From assembly GCA_963754285.1 (NCBI GenBank), contig CAVWFN010000020.1, forward strand, positions 287,947-351,946: DNA of 64,000 nucleotides, read 5' to 3'. The position numbers and the translations under genes are program-made. Shown in pieces: positions 29,272 through 38,506 of this stretch. The DNA comes from RYN-133 sp963754285. Its GTDB lineage: Bacteria; Actinomycetota; Actinomycetes; Mycobacteriales; Jatrophihabitantaceae. The notes below the pieces were generated by a model. That model was not told where the DNA came from, searched no databases, and worked only from the letters and a program-made list of their open reading frames with translations. Position 1 is the stretch's first letter; every line of letters starts with the position of its first letter.

Positions 29272-30365
29272 GCTCGAGCCTGGGCAGCAACCAGCGTCGG
29301 ATGTCGGCGGAGTCGTCCTCCATCGGCGCGAACCAGCCATGGGTGTACGCGCGCGAGGACATGCCGCGCTGCACCGACTCGCAGATCGCCCAGTCCTGGC
29401 GGTTGACCATGTCCCAGAAATCGCCCGCGTCCGAGGGATCGAACGATGTCGAACTCACCTCCGACGCGGCGAAGAGCAGCCGACACTCGATCGCCGTGCG
29501 GTCGACGGCCAGTGGGCGCAGCACGAACGCGGCGACGTGGTCGGCCGAACACGACAGCATCAGGTTGGGGTAGATCAGCTCGCCCTTGTGCCGCGTCCGC
29601 TCCTTGTCGGTGAGCGCGGGGAACGGTGCCCGGTCGGTGGTGCCCGACATCGTGAACGTCCAGGCGCCCTCGCGGTGCGGGATGCCGTCGTCCCAGTCGA
29701 GCCCGCGGCCACCACCCGCGAACGACGGCACGAGCCGCGACAGTTCGGGGTGCACCGGTCCGCAGTGATAGCACTCGTTGTAGTTCTCGGCGATGACCTT
29801 CCAGTTCGCCGCGACGTCGTAGCGACATCGTCAGACCGGTCACCAACGACGGCAGGTCGTAGTTCGCCAACGTGCTGCTCGCCCGACCGACCGAGTCGGA
29901 CAGCGGTGCGGCCTCCGCCGGCGTCGGGTGCACGAAGACGAAGCCGCCCCACTGCTCGACACCGACCGGGTGCAGACCGAAGTCCGACGTCTCCACCTCG
30001 CCGTCCTCGGTGTGCGGCGCGTGCAGCAGCGAGCCGTCGAGGGCGTAGGTCCACGAGTGGTACGGGCAGCGGATCGACTTCGCCGCGCACACCTGCGGCG
30101 CCTGTCCCGGTGGCGTGGGGAACAGCTGCGAACCGCGGTGGCGACAGACGTTGTAGGACGCGTGCAGGGCACCGTCCGAGTCAGTGGTCACGAGCAGTGA
30201 TTCGTCCAGCACGTCGACGACCGCGACTCGTTCGGGACGGTCGAGGCCGAGGTCAGCCGCCCGGCCGACGCACGTCCACTCGCGCAGCAGCACCTGCTCG
30301 CGCTCGCGCTGCCATGCCGACGCATCGACGTACATCTCGCGCGGCAGCGCCGCCTGCAACGTCAC
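29264..30365 (-). CDS. Rieske non-heme iron oxygenase, alpha subunit (betaine/choline monooxygenase-like; frameshifted)
   Basis: A ~366-residue aromatic-ring-hydroxylase-type oxygenase. The Rieske cluster ligands are CRH in NVCRHRGSQLF and CPYH in IRCPYHSWTYALDG. The mononuclear iron site is ENYNECYHCGPVHPEL. That end resembles enzymes acting on quaternary amines such as glycine betaine, stachydrine or carnitine. The frame changes once near 29825 (LTMSLRR to RYDVAANWKV). The GTG start at 30365 overlaps the restored stop of the upstream ABC ATPase. With the sarcosine-oxidase-like gene downstream, stepwise N-demethylation is a reasonable guess. No reductase gene is adjacent. Confidence 0.84.
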
Positions 30366-31359
30366 GTCACCGCTCCCTTCCGCGCCGCCACGAGGTGACA
30401 GGCACACCGATGCCCCTCGGGATCCGCAGGGAGCACCGGCAGCGGCGTGCTGCGACAGGCGTCGGCAACCTCGTCCGCCTCGCCCGACGGCAAGCCATTG
30501 GCACCGCGGGTGGAACCGGCACCCGCGCGGGATCCGGGTGGGGTCGGGGATCTCGCCGCTCAGCACGATCGGCTCCATCCGCTCGGTCTCGGGGATGACC
30601 GACAGCAACGCCTGCGTGTAGGGGTGCTGGGGCGACGATCAGCACGTCCTCGGTCGGGCCGGTTTCGACAACGCGGCCGAGGTACATCACCGCGATCCGG
30701 TCGGCGATGTTCCACGCCAGGCCGAGGTCGTGCGTCACGACCAGCACGCCGAGCCCGAAGTCCTCGCGCAACTTGAGCAGCAGCGCCAGGATCTCGCCGC
30801 GGATCGACGCGTCAAGGCTCGAGACCGGCTCGTCGGCGATCAGCAGGGACGGTTGCACCGCGAGTGCGCCGGCGATCAGGACACGCTGCCGCTGACCGCC
30901 CGAGAGCTCGTGCGGGTAGCGCAGGAACAACGTCTCGGGCGGGCGCAGCCCGGCCGACGACAGCGCGGCGGCAACGAGTTCCGTCTCGGTCTTGTCCGAC
31001 TTCGCCACCAGCCGGTGGACGCGCAGACCCTCGGCCACCGACTCGTACACACTGTGCCGTGGGTTGAGCGCGCCCAGCGGGTCCTGCAGCACGAGCTGGA
31101 CGTGTCGTCGCAGCGTCTTCAGACGGCGCCCCGAGTAGTCGAGCGGCTTCCCGTTCCACAGCACCGTGCCGCTCGCCGGTCGCTCCAGCCCCATGAGCGT
31201 GCGCGCCAGCGTCGTCTTGCCCGACCCCGACTCGCCGACCAGGGCGACGACCTCGCCGGCCCGCACCGTCAGGTCGGCGCCGTCCAAGGCTCGCGCGACC
31301 CGGCCGGAGCGGGTCGAGAACTCGACGCGGACGCCGTCGGCCGTCAGCTCGATACTCAT
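30362..31359 (-). CDS. Peptide ABC transporter ATP-binding protein, DppF type (frameshifted)
   Basis: An ABC ATPase with Walker A GESGSGKTTL, signature LSGGQRQRVLIAGAL and Walker B LLIADEPVSSLD. The oligopeptide-transporter C-terminal motif appears in other frames as PTRIPRGCRFHPRCQWL and then DACRSTPLPVLPADP. Frame changes fall near 30635 and 30490; with both corrected the protein ends in ARKGAVT at 30362, overlapping the Rieske GTG. It is the second ATPase of the importer encoded from 36405 to 30362 on the minus strand. Confidence 0.85.
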
Positions 31360-31369
31360 GTCGGGATGC

Positions 31370-32350
31370 TCACGTCGTGACCGTCTCGCCGATGCGCACA
31401 CACGCGGCAGTCCTGCCCTCGCCGTAGGGCATGAGCGCCGGCTCGGCGGGAAGGCAGACCGCCGCGGCACGCGGGCATCGCGGGGCGAAGGTGCACCCGG
31501 CAGGAAGATCCCACGGCAGCGGGGGGTCGCCCGGTAGCCCGGCAGGGGCGAACCGCGCGGCGGGGTCGCCGACGCGCGGAAACGCCGAGGACAGCGCGGT
31601 GGAATAGGGATGCAGCGGCGCGGTGAAGATCTGATCGGCCGGCCCCACCTCCACCACGCGGCCGGCGTACATGACCGTGATCCGGTCGCAGAGGGCGGCG
31701 AGCACGGACAGGTCGTGGCTGATCATCATCATCCCGACATCGCGTTCGCGGACGAGGTCGGACAGCACCTTGAGCACCTGCGCCTGCACCATCACGTCGA
31801 GCGCGGTGGTGGGCTCGTCCGCAACCACCAACTGCGGGTCGCACGCGAGGGCCATCGCGATCATCACGCGCTGCTTCTGACCGCCGGACAACTGGTGTGG
31901 ATAGGCCTTCGCGCGTGCCGGGTCGAGGCCGACCTGCTCGAGCAGGTCGGTAACTCGCGAGCGGACGCGCGTTTCCGCGAGTTCCGGCGTGTGTACGTGG
32001 ATCGGCTCGGCGATCTGGGCGCCGATCCGATGAACCGGGTTCAGCGAGTGCAGGGCCCCTTGGAACACGATCGACGCACCCGCCCAGCGCACCGCTCGCA
32101 ACTCGCCCCACCGCATGGTCAGGATGTCGCGTCCGTCGAAGCGCACCTCGCCGGTCACCGTCGCGTTCGCCGGCTGTAGCCGCAGGATCGTGCTGGCCAG
32201 GGTCGACTTGCCGCACCCCGACTCCCCTGCCACGCCGACGATCTGACCGCGCTCGACCGTCAGGTCGACACCGCGCACGGCCGGCAGCGGACCATTGTCG
32301 GTCGCGTAGGTGACCGTCAGGTCGTGCAGGGAGAGTAATGACTCGCTCAT
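31370..32350 (-). CDS. Peptide ABC transporter ATP-binding protein, DppD type
   Basis: A 326-residue ATPase with Walker A GESGCGKSTLA, signature LSGGQKQRVMIAMAL, Walker B LVVADEPTTALD and the C-terminal Cys motif PAGCTFAPRCPRAAAVC typical of DppD/OppD. The ATG at 32350 follows an aaaggag ribosome binding site that lies inside the upstream 101-bp repeat. The frame is intact. It works with the DppF-type protein ten bases downstream. Confidence 0.9.
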   Translation of the reverse strand: MSESLLSLHDLTVTYATDNGPLPAVRGVDLTVERGQIVGVAGESGCGKSTLASTILRLQPANATVTGEVRFDGRDILTMRWGELRAVRWAGASIVFQGALHSLNPVHRIGAQIAEPIHVHTPELAETRVRSRVTDLLEQVGLDPARAKAYPHQLSGGQKQRVMIAMALACDPQLVVADEPTTALDVMVQAQVLKVLSDLVRERDVGMMMISHDLSVLAALCDRITVMYAGRVVEVGPADQIFTAPLHPYSTALSSAFPRVGDPAARFAPAGLPGDPPLPWDLPAGCTFAPRCPRAAAVCLPAEPALMPYGEGRTAACVRIGETVTT

Positions 32351-32451
32351 CGAATCTCCTTTGGACCGCTCGCTTCGCTCGGGTCCGGCGTCGACTCGAT
32401 CCGCGCCTTCGGCGCGGCGATTACATTGTTCGCTCCGCAAGCGTCGCTCAT
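32347..32451 (-). CDS. Mini-ORF 2 in tandem 101-bp unit between permease and ATPase
   Basis: A 34-residue open frame (MSDACGANNVIAAPKARIES...) identical to the one at 32448-32552. It starts within the stop of the first copy (ATGA) and its own stop overlaps the ATG of the dppD-type gene (ATGA). An aaaggaga site near its end serves the next start. Whether the peptide matters or is only a by-product of coupling is unknown; the ribosome path it provides is the clearer role. Confidence 0.4.
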   Translation of the reverse strand: MSDACGANNVIAAPKARIESTPDPSEASGPKEIR

Positions 32452-32548
32452 CGAATCTCCTTTGGACCGCTCGCTTCGCTCGGGTCCGGCGTCGACTCGA
32501 TCCGCGCCTTCGGCGCGGCGATTACATTGTTCGCTCCGCAAGCGTCGC
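32347..32548 (-). repeat. Two perfect tandem copies of a 101-bp unit
   Basis: The unit repeats with a period of exactly 101 bases (tcatcgaatctcctttgg at 32347 and 32448; the next partial copy begins at 32549). Each copy holds a ccgcgccttcggcgcgg hairpin (32401-32417, 32502-32518) and a gctcgcttcgctcggg imperfect hairpin. Each also carries a ribosome binding site and an ATG overlapping the previous stop. The unit lies between the DppC-type permease and DppD-type ATPase genes. It looks like a mobile or copied intergenic element that keeps translational coupling. Confidence 0.92.
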
Positions 32549-32552
32549 TCAT
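32448..32552 (-). CDS. Mini-ORF 1 in tandem 101-bp unit between permease and ATPase
   Basis: A 34-residue open frame identical to the second copy. Its ATG at 32552 overlaps the stop of the DppC-type permease gene (ATGA) and its TGA overlaps the start of mini-ORF 2. The 35-codon frame with 4-base overlap at each end explains the 101-bp period. No known domain. Confidence 0.4.
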   Translation of the reverse strand: MSDACGANNVIAAPKARIESTPDPSEASGPKEIR

Positions 32553-33470
32553 CGTGCTCGCAACCGTGGGTTCAGTATTTCCTCGAGCGCCTGCCCGATC
32601 AGGGTGAACGAGAGCACCACGAGGACGACGCAGATGCCGGGCGGCAGCACGTACCACCAGCAACCCGTGGTGATCGCGCCTGCCTGGTAGGCGTTGTCGA
32701 GCATGGTTCCCCACGAGGTGCGGGTCGGGTCGCCGAGCCCGAGGAAGCTCAGTGTCGTCTCCGAGAGGATGGCGATCGCCACGGTGAGCGTGGTGTTGGC
32801 GAAGACCATCGGCATCACGTTGGGCAGTACGTGCCTCGACATCTGGTGCCAGCGCCCGGCGCCGATCGCCTTGGCCCGCTCGATGTAGGCACGCTCCTTG
32901 ATCGACAGCGTCTGGCTCCGGATCAGCAATGCGGTGCCCGGCCACGACGTCACGCCGATCACGATCACGATGTTGAACAGACCGCGGCCGAGGACGGTGG
33001 CGAGCACGATCGCCAAGGGGATGAACGGGATCACCAGGCACCACTCGGTCACCCGGAACGTGATCCGGCCGACCCAGCCCCCGAAGTAGCCCGAGATCAG
33101 GCCGATGACAGTCCCGATGATCATCGAGATCAAGGTGGCCATGAGGCCGACGAACAGCGAGATGCGGGCGCCCCAGATCAACAGCGTGAGCACCGAGCGG
33201 CCGTTCTCGTCCGTGCCCAGCCAGTACTTCGTTGAGGGCGGCACCGAGCAGCGGGCCGGTGGCCTTGGTGACGTCGAGTCCGCTCGAGTCCGCCAGGAGC
33301 GGAGCCGCCAGCGCGACGACCACGAAGAACACCAGGATGCCGAGCCCGAGCATGCCGCTGCGGTGCCGCCGGAACTGCGTCCAGACCCGCTTCCACGCCG
33401 CCAGCCGGCGCCGCCGCGTGAGTGTGCGTGCGGACAGGTGGGCAGCTGGGGCACTGACCGTCTGGGTCAT
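32549..33470 (-). CDS. Peptide ABC transporter permease, DppC type (frameshifted)
   Basis: The N-terminal part is read from ATG 33470 (RVWTQFRRHRSGMLGLGILV, then PLLADSSGLD). The remainder is read in a second frame from about 33235 (STKYWLGTDENGRSVLTLL). It includes the EAA loop (YIERAKAIGAGRWHQMSRHV) and helices ending in EEILNPRLRAR. The DppC signature spans the frame change, so one base is missing or extra near 33238. The start overlaps the stop of the DppB-type permease (ATGA). Confidence 0.87.
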
Positions 33471-34519
33471 GTGCGCACTCTCGGGTCGATCCAGCCGTAG
33501 ATCAGGTTGGCGATCAGGTTGGCGATGATCACGCCGGTGGTGGCCACGAGGAACGTGCCCTGCAGAACCCAATAGTCCGGGACGGCGATGGCGTTGGTGG
33601 CAAGCAGGCCGAGCCCCGGGATCGAGAAGACCGTCTCGACCGTGATGGCGCCCGACACCACGAACCCGATGTTGAGCGCGATGATCGTGGTCGTCGGCAG
33701 CATCGCGTTGCGCACGGCGTGCCGGTTTCGCACCTGGACGTCGCGCAGTCCCTTGGCCCGTGCTGTCTGCAGATAGTCCTCACCGAGCTCGTCGAGCAGC
33801 GAGCTACGCATGATCAGCGAGAAGTCCGCGAGGTAGGCCAGCGTCAACGTGGTCACCGGCAACACCAGGTGCCACAGCGTGTCCAGGACGCCGTGCAGCG
33901 AGTTGGGGTCGACGTCCGGGCTGTGCAGGCCGCCCGTCGGGAACAGGCCCGGGAAGAACCAGAAGCCCACGCCGAACGCCGCGATCAGCAGCAGGCCCAG
34001 CCACCACTCCGGCATCGCGTACAGCGTCAACGACGTGCCGGTCGTGAACCGGTCGAACGGCCCACCTCGCTTCCACGCACCGCGGATCCCGATGTAGACC
34101 CCGATCACCGTCGCCAGGATCGTCGAGGAGCCGACGAGCAACAGGGTCGGCCCGAGCGCGTGCAGGATCAGCGTCGAGACCTGCTCGTGGTACTGCACGG
34201 AGATGCCGAACTGGCCGGTGAACGTGTTGTGCAGAAACGTCAGGAACTGCCGTCCGGTCGACTCGTCCAGGCCGTAGGTCTTGTTGAACGCCGCGACCTG
34301 GGCCGGGGTGCTCAACCGGCCGCGCCCGAGCGTTCGCGCCGGGTCGCCGGGCAGCACCCGGAACAGGAAGAAGTTCACGACCAGCATGAAGAACAAGCTG
34401 CCGATCGACCCGAGCACCTTGAACCCGACGTACGACGCGTAGCCGCGTCTTCGGGTCTGGCCTTCCTCGACTTCTGCCTCGGCCTCGATCAGCCCAGGAT
34501 TCGCTGCCGGAATGCTCAC
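33467..34519 (-). CDS. Peptide ABC transporter permease, DppB type
   Basis: A 350-residue permease with an unusually long charged N-terminus (EAEAEVEEGQTRRRGYAS) before the first helix (SLFFMLVVNFFLFRVLPGDPA). The EAA loop is YLQTARAKGLRDVQVRNRHA and the end is ANLIANLIYGWIDPRVRT. It follows the binding-protein gene with a short overlap and is followed by the DppC partner. The frame is intact. Confidence 0.9.
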   Translation of the reverse strand: MSIPAANPGLIEAEAEVEEGQTRRRGYASYVGFKVLGSIGSLFFMLVVNFFLFRVLPGDPARTLGRGRLSTPAQVAAFNKTYGLDESTGRQFLTFLHNTFTGQFGISVQYHEQVSTLILHALGPTLLLVGSSTILATVIGVYIGIRGAWKRGGPFDRFTTGTSLTLYAMPEWWLGLLLIAAFGVGFWFFPGLFPTGGLHSPDVDPNSLHGVLDTLWHLVLPVTTLTLAYLADFSLIMRSSLLDELGEDYLQTARAKGLRDVQVRNRHAVRNAMLPTTTIIALNIGFVVSGAITVETVFSIPGLGLLATNAIAVPDYWVLQGTFLVATTGVIIANLIANLIYGWIDPRVRT

Positions 34520-36405
34520 TCGCGGTCTCCGACGGTGGCCCGGCGGCGCATCGCCACCACGCCGAGCGCAACCAGGGCGACGACGATCACCGCGACGCCA
34601 CCGATCGTGAACGCCTTGCTGATGGAATTGGACGAGCCACCCTTCGTCGCAGTGACAGCTCCCTTGAGGTGACCACCGCCGGTGGCTGAGTCACAGTTGC
34701 CGGCCTCGGACGCGGGCTTGATGTGGATGTAGTTGTAGACGCCGTACTGCTCCAGCCACACGCCGCCCGGGTTCGGCTGCGGGACGAAGCAGGCGAACCG
34801 ATCACTGCGCACGGCTTCGCCGATCGTGTCGTACACAGTGACGATGTAGGGCGATTGCTCGTAAAGGATCTGCTGCATCTGCTTGACCTCGGCCTCGCGT
34901 TTGGCCTGGTCGGTCTGCACGTGCTGCTCGTTGTAGAGCGTGTCGTACTGCTTGTTGCAGAACCACGAGTCGGACCAGTTGCCGCGCTGGCCGCAGGTCA
35001 TGTAGCTGAGCATGCTGTCGGGGTCCGGCTCGACGAACCAGCCCCAGTAGAAGAGATCGAAGTTGCCTTTGAGGATCACGTCGGTCAGCTGGCTCGATGC
35101 GTAGTCCGATACCTCAGCCTTGATGCCGAGCTGACCCAGCCACGACTTGAGGTAGTCCATGGCGTTCAAGGACGTCGGCGAGTCGGAGCGCGCGTCCAGC
35201 CGCAGCGTGCCGATCGGTTTGCCGTCCGGCATCGTCCGGAGTCCGTCGGGCCCCTTCTTGTAGCCCGCCGCGTCGAGCAGCTGACCCGCCTTCGCCAGGT
35301 TGAAGGTGTACTTCTCGCTGGGCGGCGGCTGCCAGTGATAGCGCTTGTACGACGGCGGGATGATCGTCGTCCCCGGGAGACCGGCTCCCTGGTAGACCTT
35401 CTGGACCAGCTGCGGGATGTTCACCGCGTAGCTGAGCGCGTGCCGGAACTTCGGGTCGAGCACCGCCGGGTTGGGGTTGCCGATCGGCTTGCCGGTCTTG
35501 AGGTCGACCGAGCCGGTGTTGAAGGCGATCTCCTCGAATCCGGGCGAGTTGCCGTCGTGCGCCGTGATGCCTGCGTCGCCCTGCAGCTTCTTCACCGCGA
35601 GGGCGGACGTGATGTTCTCGACGAAGTCGACCTCGCCCTTGAGCAGCGCCTGGATGGCCGAGTCGTCGTTCTTGTAGAACTGGAAATTGACCTCGTCGAT
35701 ATGCGGCCGTCCGCCCCAGTAGTTCGGGTTGGCCTCGAACTTGAACGTGTCGCCGTTGGCGGTGCCCTCGACGAGCCGGAACGGCCCCTCGCCGACGACC
35801 GGTTTGCCGTTGCTCGGCGCGGCGGCGTAAGTCTTCACTGCGCTTTCGCTGACGTTCTTCCAGATGTGCTCGGGCACGATCGGGATGGGCAGCAACGGCA
35901 GCGTGGCGCTCGGCTTCTTGAGCTTCATCACCACCGTCGTCGCGTTCGGTGCCGTGATGCTGGTGACGCCGTTCAGGTAGGAGATCCACGACGCCTGCTC
36001 GGTCTTGCCGTGCAGCACGCGGTTGAAGGTGTAGGCGACATCGCTCGCGGTGAGCGGAACCCCGTCGGAGAACTTCACGCCCTTGCGAACGGTGAACGTC
36101 CACGTCTTGCCGTCGGGCGACGTCGTCCACTTCGTCGCGAGATCCGGCTCGGGCGACATGTCGGTCATCGAGTAGCCGACGAGGTAGTCGTAGGTCAGGC
36201 CCCACATCTCGTAGGACGGCGACTGGATTCCGACGAACGGGTTGAGCGAGTCGACACTCTCGCCGAGCATGGCGACGTTGAAGACCACCTTGCTCTTGGC
36301 GGCCGCCGGGCTGCTCGCACCGAGACCGGGCAGCACGGTCGCCAGCAATAGTGCGAGGGCGAACACCGCCACGGCGACGGTACGGTGACGGCCGTGTCCG
36401 ATCAC
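34516..36405 (-). CDS. Peptide ABC transporter substrate-binding protein with C-terminal membrane anchor
   Basis: A ~629-residue family 5 binding protein. The GTG at 36405 starts a signal peptide (VAVAVFALALLLATVLPGLG) with no lipobox Cys. Typical blocks include DLATKWTTSPDGKTWTFTVR, GVKFSDGVPLTASDVAYTF and GEGPFRLVEG. Instead of a lipid anchor the C-terminus has a transmembrane helix (AFTIGGVAVIVVALVALGVV) followed by MRRRATVGDRE, so the protein is probably held in the membrane by its tail. It is the first gene of the second importer. Its start region overlaps that of the divergent oligopeptidase gene. Confidence 0.88.
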   Translation of the reverse strand: MIGHGRHRTVAVAVFALALLLATVLPGLGASSPAAAKSKVVFNVAMLGESVDSLNPFVGIQSPSYEMWGLTYDYLVGYSMTDMSPEPDLATKWTTSPDGKTWTFTVRKGVKFSDGVPLTASDVAYTFNRVLHGKTEQASWISYLNGVTSITAPNATTVVMKLKKPSATLPLLPIPIVPEHIWKNVSESAVKTYAAAPSNGKPVVGEGPFRLVEGTANGDTFKFEANPNYWGGRPHIDEVNFQFYKNDDSAIQALLKGEVDFVENITSALAVKKLQGDAGITAHDGNSPGFEEIAFNTGSVDLKTGKPIGNPNPAVLDPKFRHALSYAVNIPQLVQKVYQGAGLPGTTIIPPSYKRYHWQPPPSEKYTFNLAKAGQLLDAAGYKKGPDGLRTMPDGKPIGTLRLDARSDSPTSLNAMDYLKSWLGQLGIKAEVSDYASSQLTDVILKGNFDLFYWGWFVEPDPDSMLSYMTCGQRGNWSDSWFCNKQYDTLYNEQHVQTDQAKREAEVKQMQQILYEQSPYIVTVYDTIGEAVRSDRFACFVPQPNPGGVWLEQYGVYNYIHIKPASEAGNCDSATGGGHLKGAVTATKGGSSNSISKAFTIGGVAVIVVALVALGVVAMRRRATVGDRE

Positions 36406-38506
36406 CCGACTGGACCGCCTCGCCCGCCGAGCGCGCCGCGCAGGCCGCACACCCACACCGACCACGGGGTTGCCCGCCCTGACCCGTACCACTGGTTGGG
36501 CGACACCGACGACCCGGACGTCCTCGCGCACCTGAGCGCCGAACGAGCTTTTTACGACGCGTCGTCTGTTCATCTCGAACCCCTCACGTCCGCGCTTCGC
36601 GCGGAGATGTTGTCGCGACTCCCCGGCACCGACGAATCCGCCCGCTGGGTCCGGAAGAGGTTCACATACTGGACCCGAAACCACTTGAACAGCGAGTACG
36701 CCGAACTGTGGCGACTGAATCATGGTTCAACAGCCGGGTCAACGACCGAATCCGAATCGTCACGAGTCTTAAACATTGCGTCGCTGGACGCCGGGACCGG
36801 CTACCTCGACGTCGGGGTCACCATCGTCAGTCCGGACGAGGATCTGCTCGCCTACAGCGTCGACACTTCGGGCGACGAGGTCTTCGAACTCAGGTTCCGC
36901 GATCTGCGCTCCGGCGAGGATCTCGTCGACCGTGTGCCGCGGAGCTACTTCGGGGGTGCCTGGAGCGCGGACTCGAGCGCGTTCTTCTACACCGTCCACG
37001 ACGAGGCGTACCGCCCGTTCCAGGTGTGGCGGCACCGGGTGGGCAGCGACCCGCGCGATGACGTGTTGGTTCTCGAGGATCCCGATGAGATGTTCTCGGT
37101 CAACGTGCGGGCGACCCGGTCCGGCGAACTCATCGTGATCTGGAGTGAGAGCCGGTCGACGAGCGAGGCGTGGGTGCTGGACGCGGCGGATCCGGATGCT
37201 CGGCCGCGGTCGGTCGGCGGCCGCCGGCACGGTGTGGTCTACCGGGTCGAGCACGCCGCCGCCGATCGCTTACTGATCGTCACCAACGACGACGCGGTCG
37301 AGTTCCGCATGATGACGGCGCCGGTCCCCCGCGACCACGACCAGGACCACAGCGCGTGGACCGAAGCGCGCCCCGAGAACCCGGACGAGCGGTTGCTGCG
37401 GGTCGACGCGTTCGCGACCGCGGTCGTGCTGTCCTACCGCGCCGAGAACGAGCATCGGCTGCGCGTCGTCGCGCACGACGACCTGGCGGGCGCCGGCCGG
37501 GTGCTGGCGAGCCGCTACGAGGTGGGTTGCCTCGAGTTGGCGCGCAACACGTCCTATGACGCGGCCACGGTGACCGTGCGCGACGAGAGCTACCTCCGTC
37601 CGCCCGTGTGGTCGTCGGTCGATCTGCTTTCGGGGACGACGGCTGAGGTGCAGCGCGGGGACGCGCCGGGGTTCGACCCGTCGCAGTACGTCGTCGAGCG
37701 CCGCACGTTCCCGGCGCCGGACGGGACCGCAGTGCCGGCGGTGCTGGTGCGGCACCGCGAGACCGCCGCTGGACGGGACGGCGCCCTGCGTCATCTATGC
37801 CTACGGCGCCTACGAGGCGGTCGACGAGCCCGCGTGGGATGCCGCGCTGCCGAGCGTGCTCGACCACGGTGTGGTGTGGGTGCACGCGCTGGTCCGCGGC
37901 GGCGGCGAGGGCGGTCGGCGCTGGTGGCTGGACGGCAGCATGCGCCACAAGCAGCACACGTTCGACGATCTGATCGCGGTGGCGGACGGTCTCGACGCAT
38001 CCGGGCTGGTCGACGGCACGCGCATCGCGACCCGCGGCCTGTCCGCCGGTGGGCTGTTGCAGGGCGTCGTGTTCTCCCAGCGTCCCGATCGGTGGCGGGC
38101 CGTCGTCGCAGAGGTGCCGTTCGTCGACGTGGTCACCACGATGTTCGACGAGGCCACGCCGTTGACGATCACCGAGTGGGAAGAGTGGGGCGATCCGCGC
38201 ATTCGCGAGCAGTTCGACTGGATGCTGGCGTACTCGCCGTATGACAACGTGCCGCCGGCGGGCGGTCGTCCCGACCTCCTGGCGACCGGCGCCGTCCACG
38301 ACCCGCGCGTGATGGTCAGGGAACCTGCTAAATGGGTGGCTGCGCTGCGGCACTCCGACCCGGAATGGTCACCGCGGTGCCTGTTCCGCTGCGAGACCGG
38401 CGCCGGGGCGCACGTCGGTCCGTCCGGACGGGTCGCTCATCTCGGGTACGAGGCTGAGATCTATGCGTGGATTCTCGATCGACTGGGAGTCGAGGCGCGC
38501 ACGTAG
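36385..38506 (+). CDS. ptrB: Oligopeptidase B/protease II-like S9 peptidase (frameshifted)
   Basis: A ~705-residue prolyl-oligopeptidase-family enzyme. The N-terminal propeller starts with RPDPYHWLGDTDDPDVLAHL. The catalytic domain reads YGAYEAVDEPAW, VRGGGEGGRRWWLDG, the nucleophile block GLSAGGLLQG, VPFVDVVTTMFD, TEWEEWGDPR, GAVHDPRVMVREPAKWV (Asp) and GAGAHVGPSGR (His). It cleaves short peptides after basic residues in known members. One frame change occurs near 37775, between propeller and catalytic domain. It is divergent from the importer and could process imported peptides in the cytoplasm; no signal peptide is seen. Confidence 0.87.

Noticed and set aside
32347..32552. Tandem 101-bp repeat as a two-unit CRISPR
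   Set aside because: The copies are directly joined without spacers and contain open frames coupled to neighbouring genes.
34723..36351. 542-residue plus-strand open frame
   Set aside because: It is antisense to the binding-protein gene, is dominated by Arg, Val and Glu from GC-skewed codons, and has no domain.
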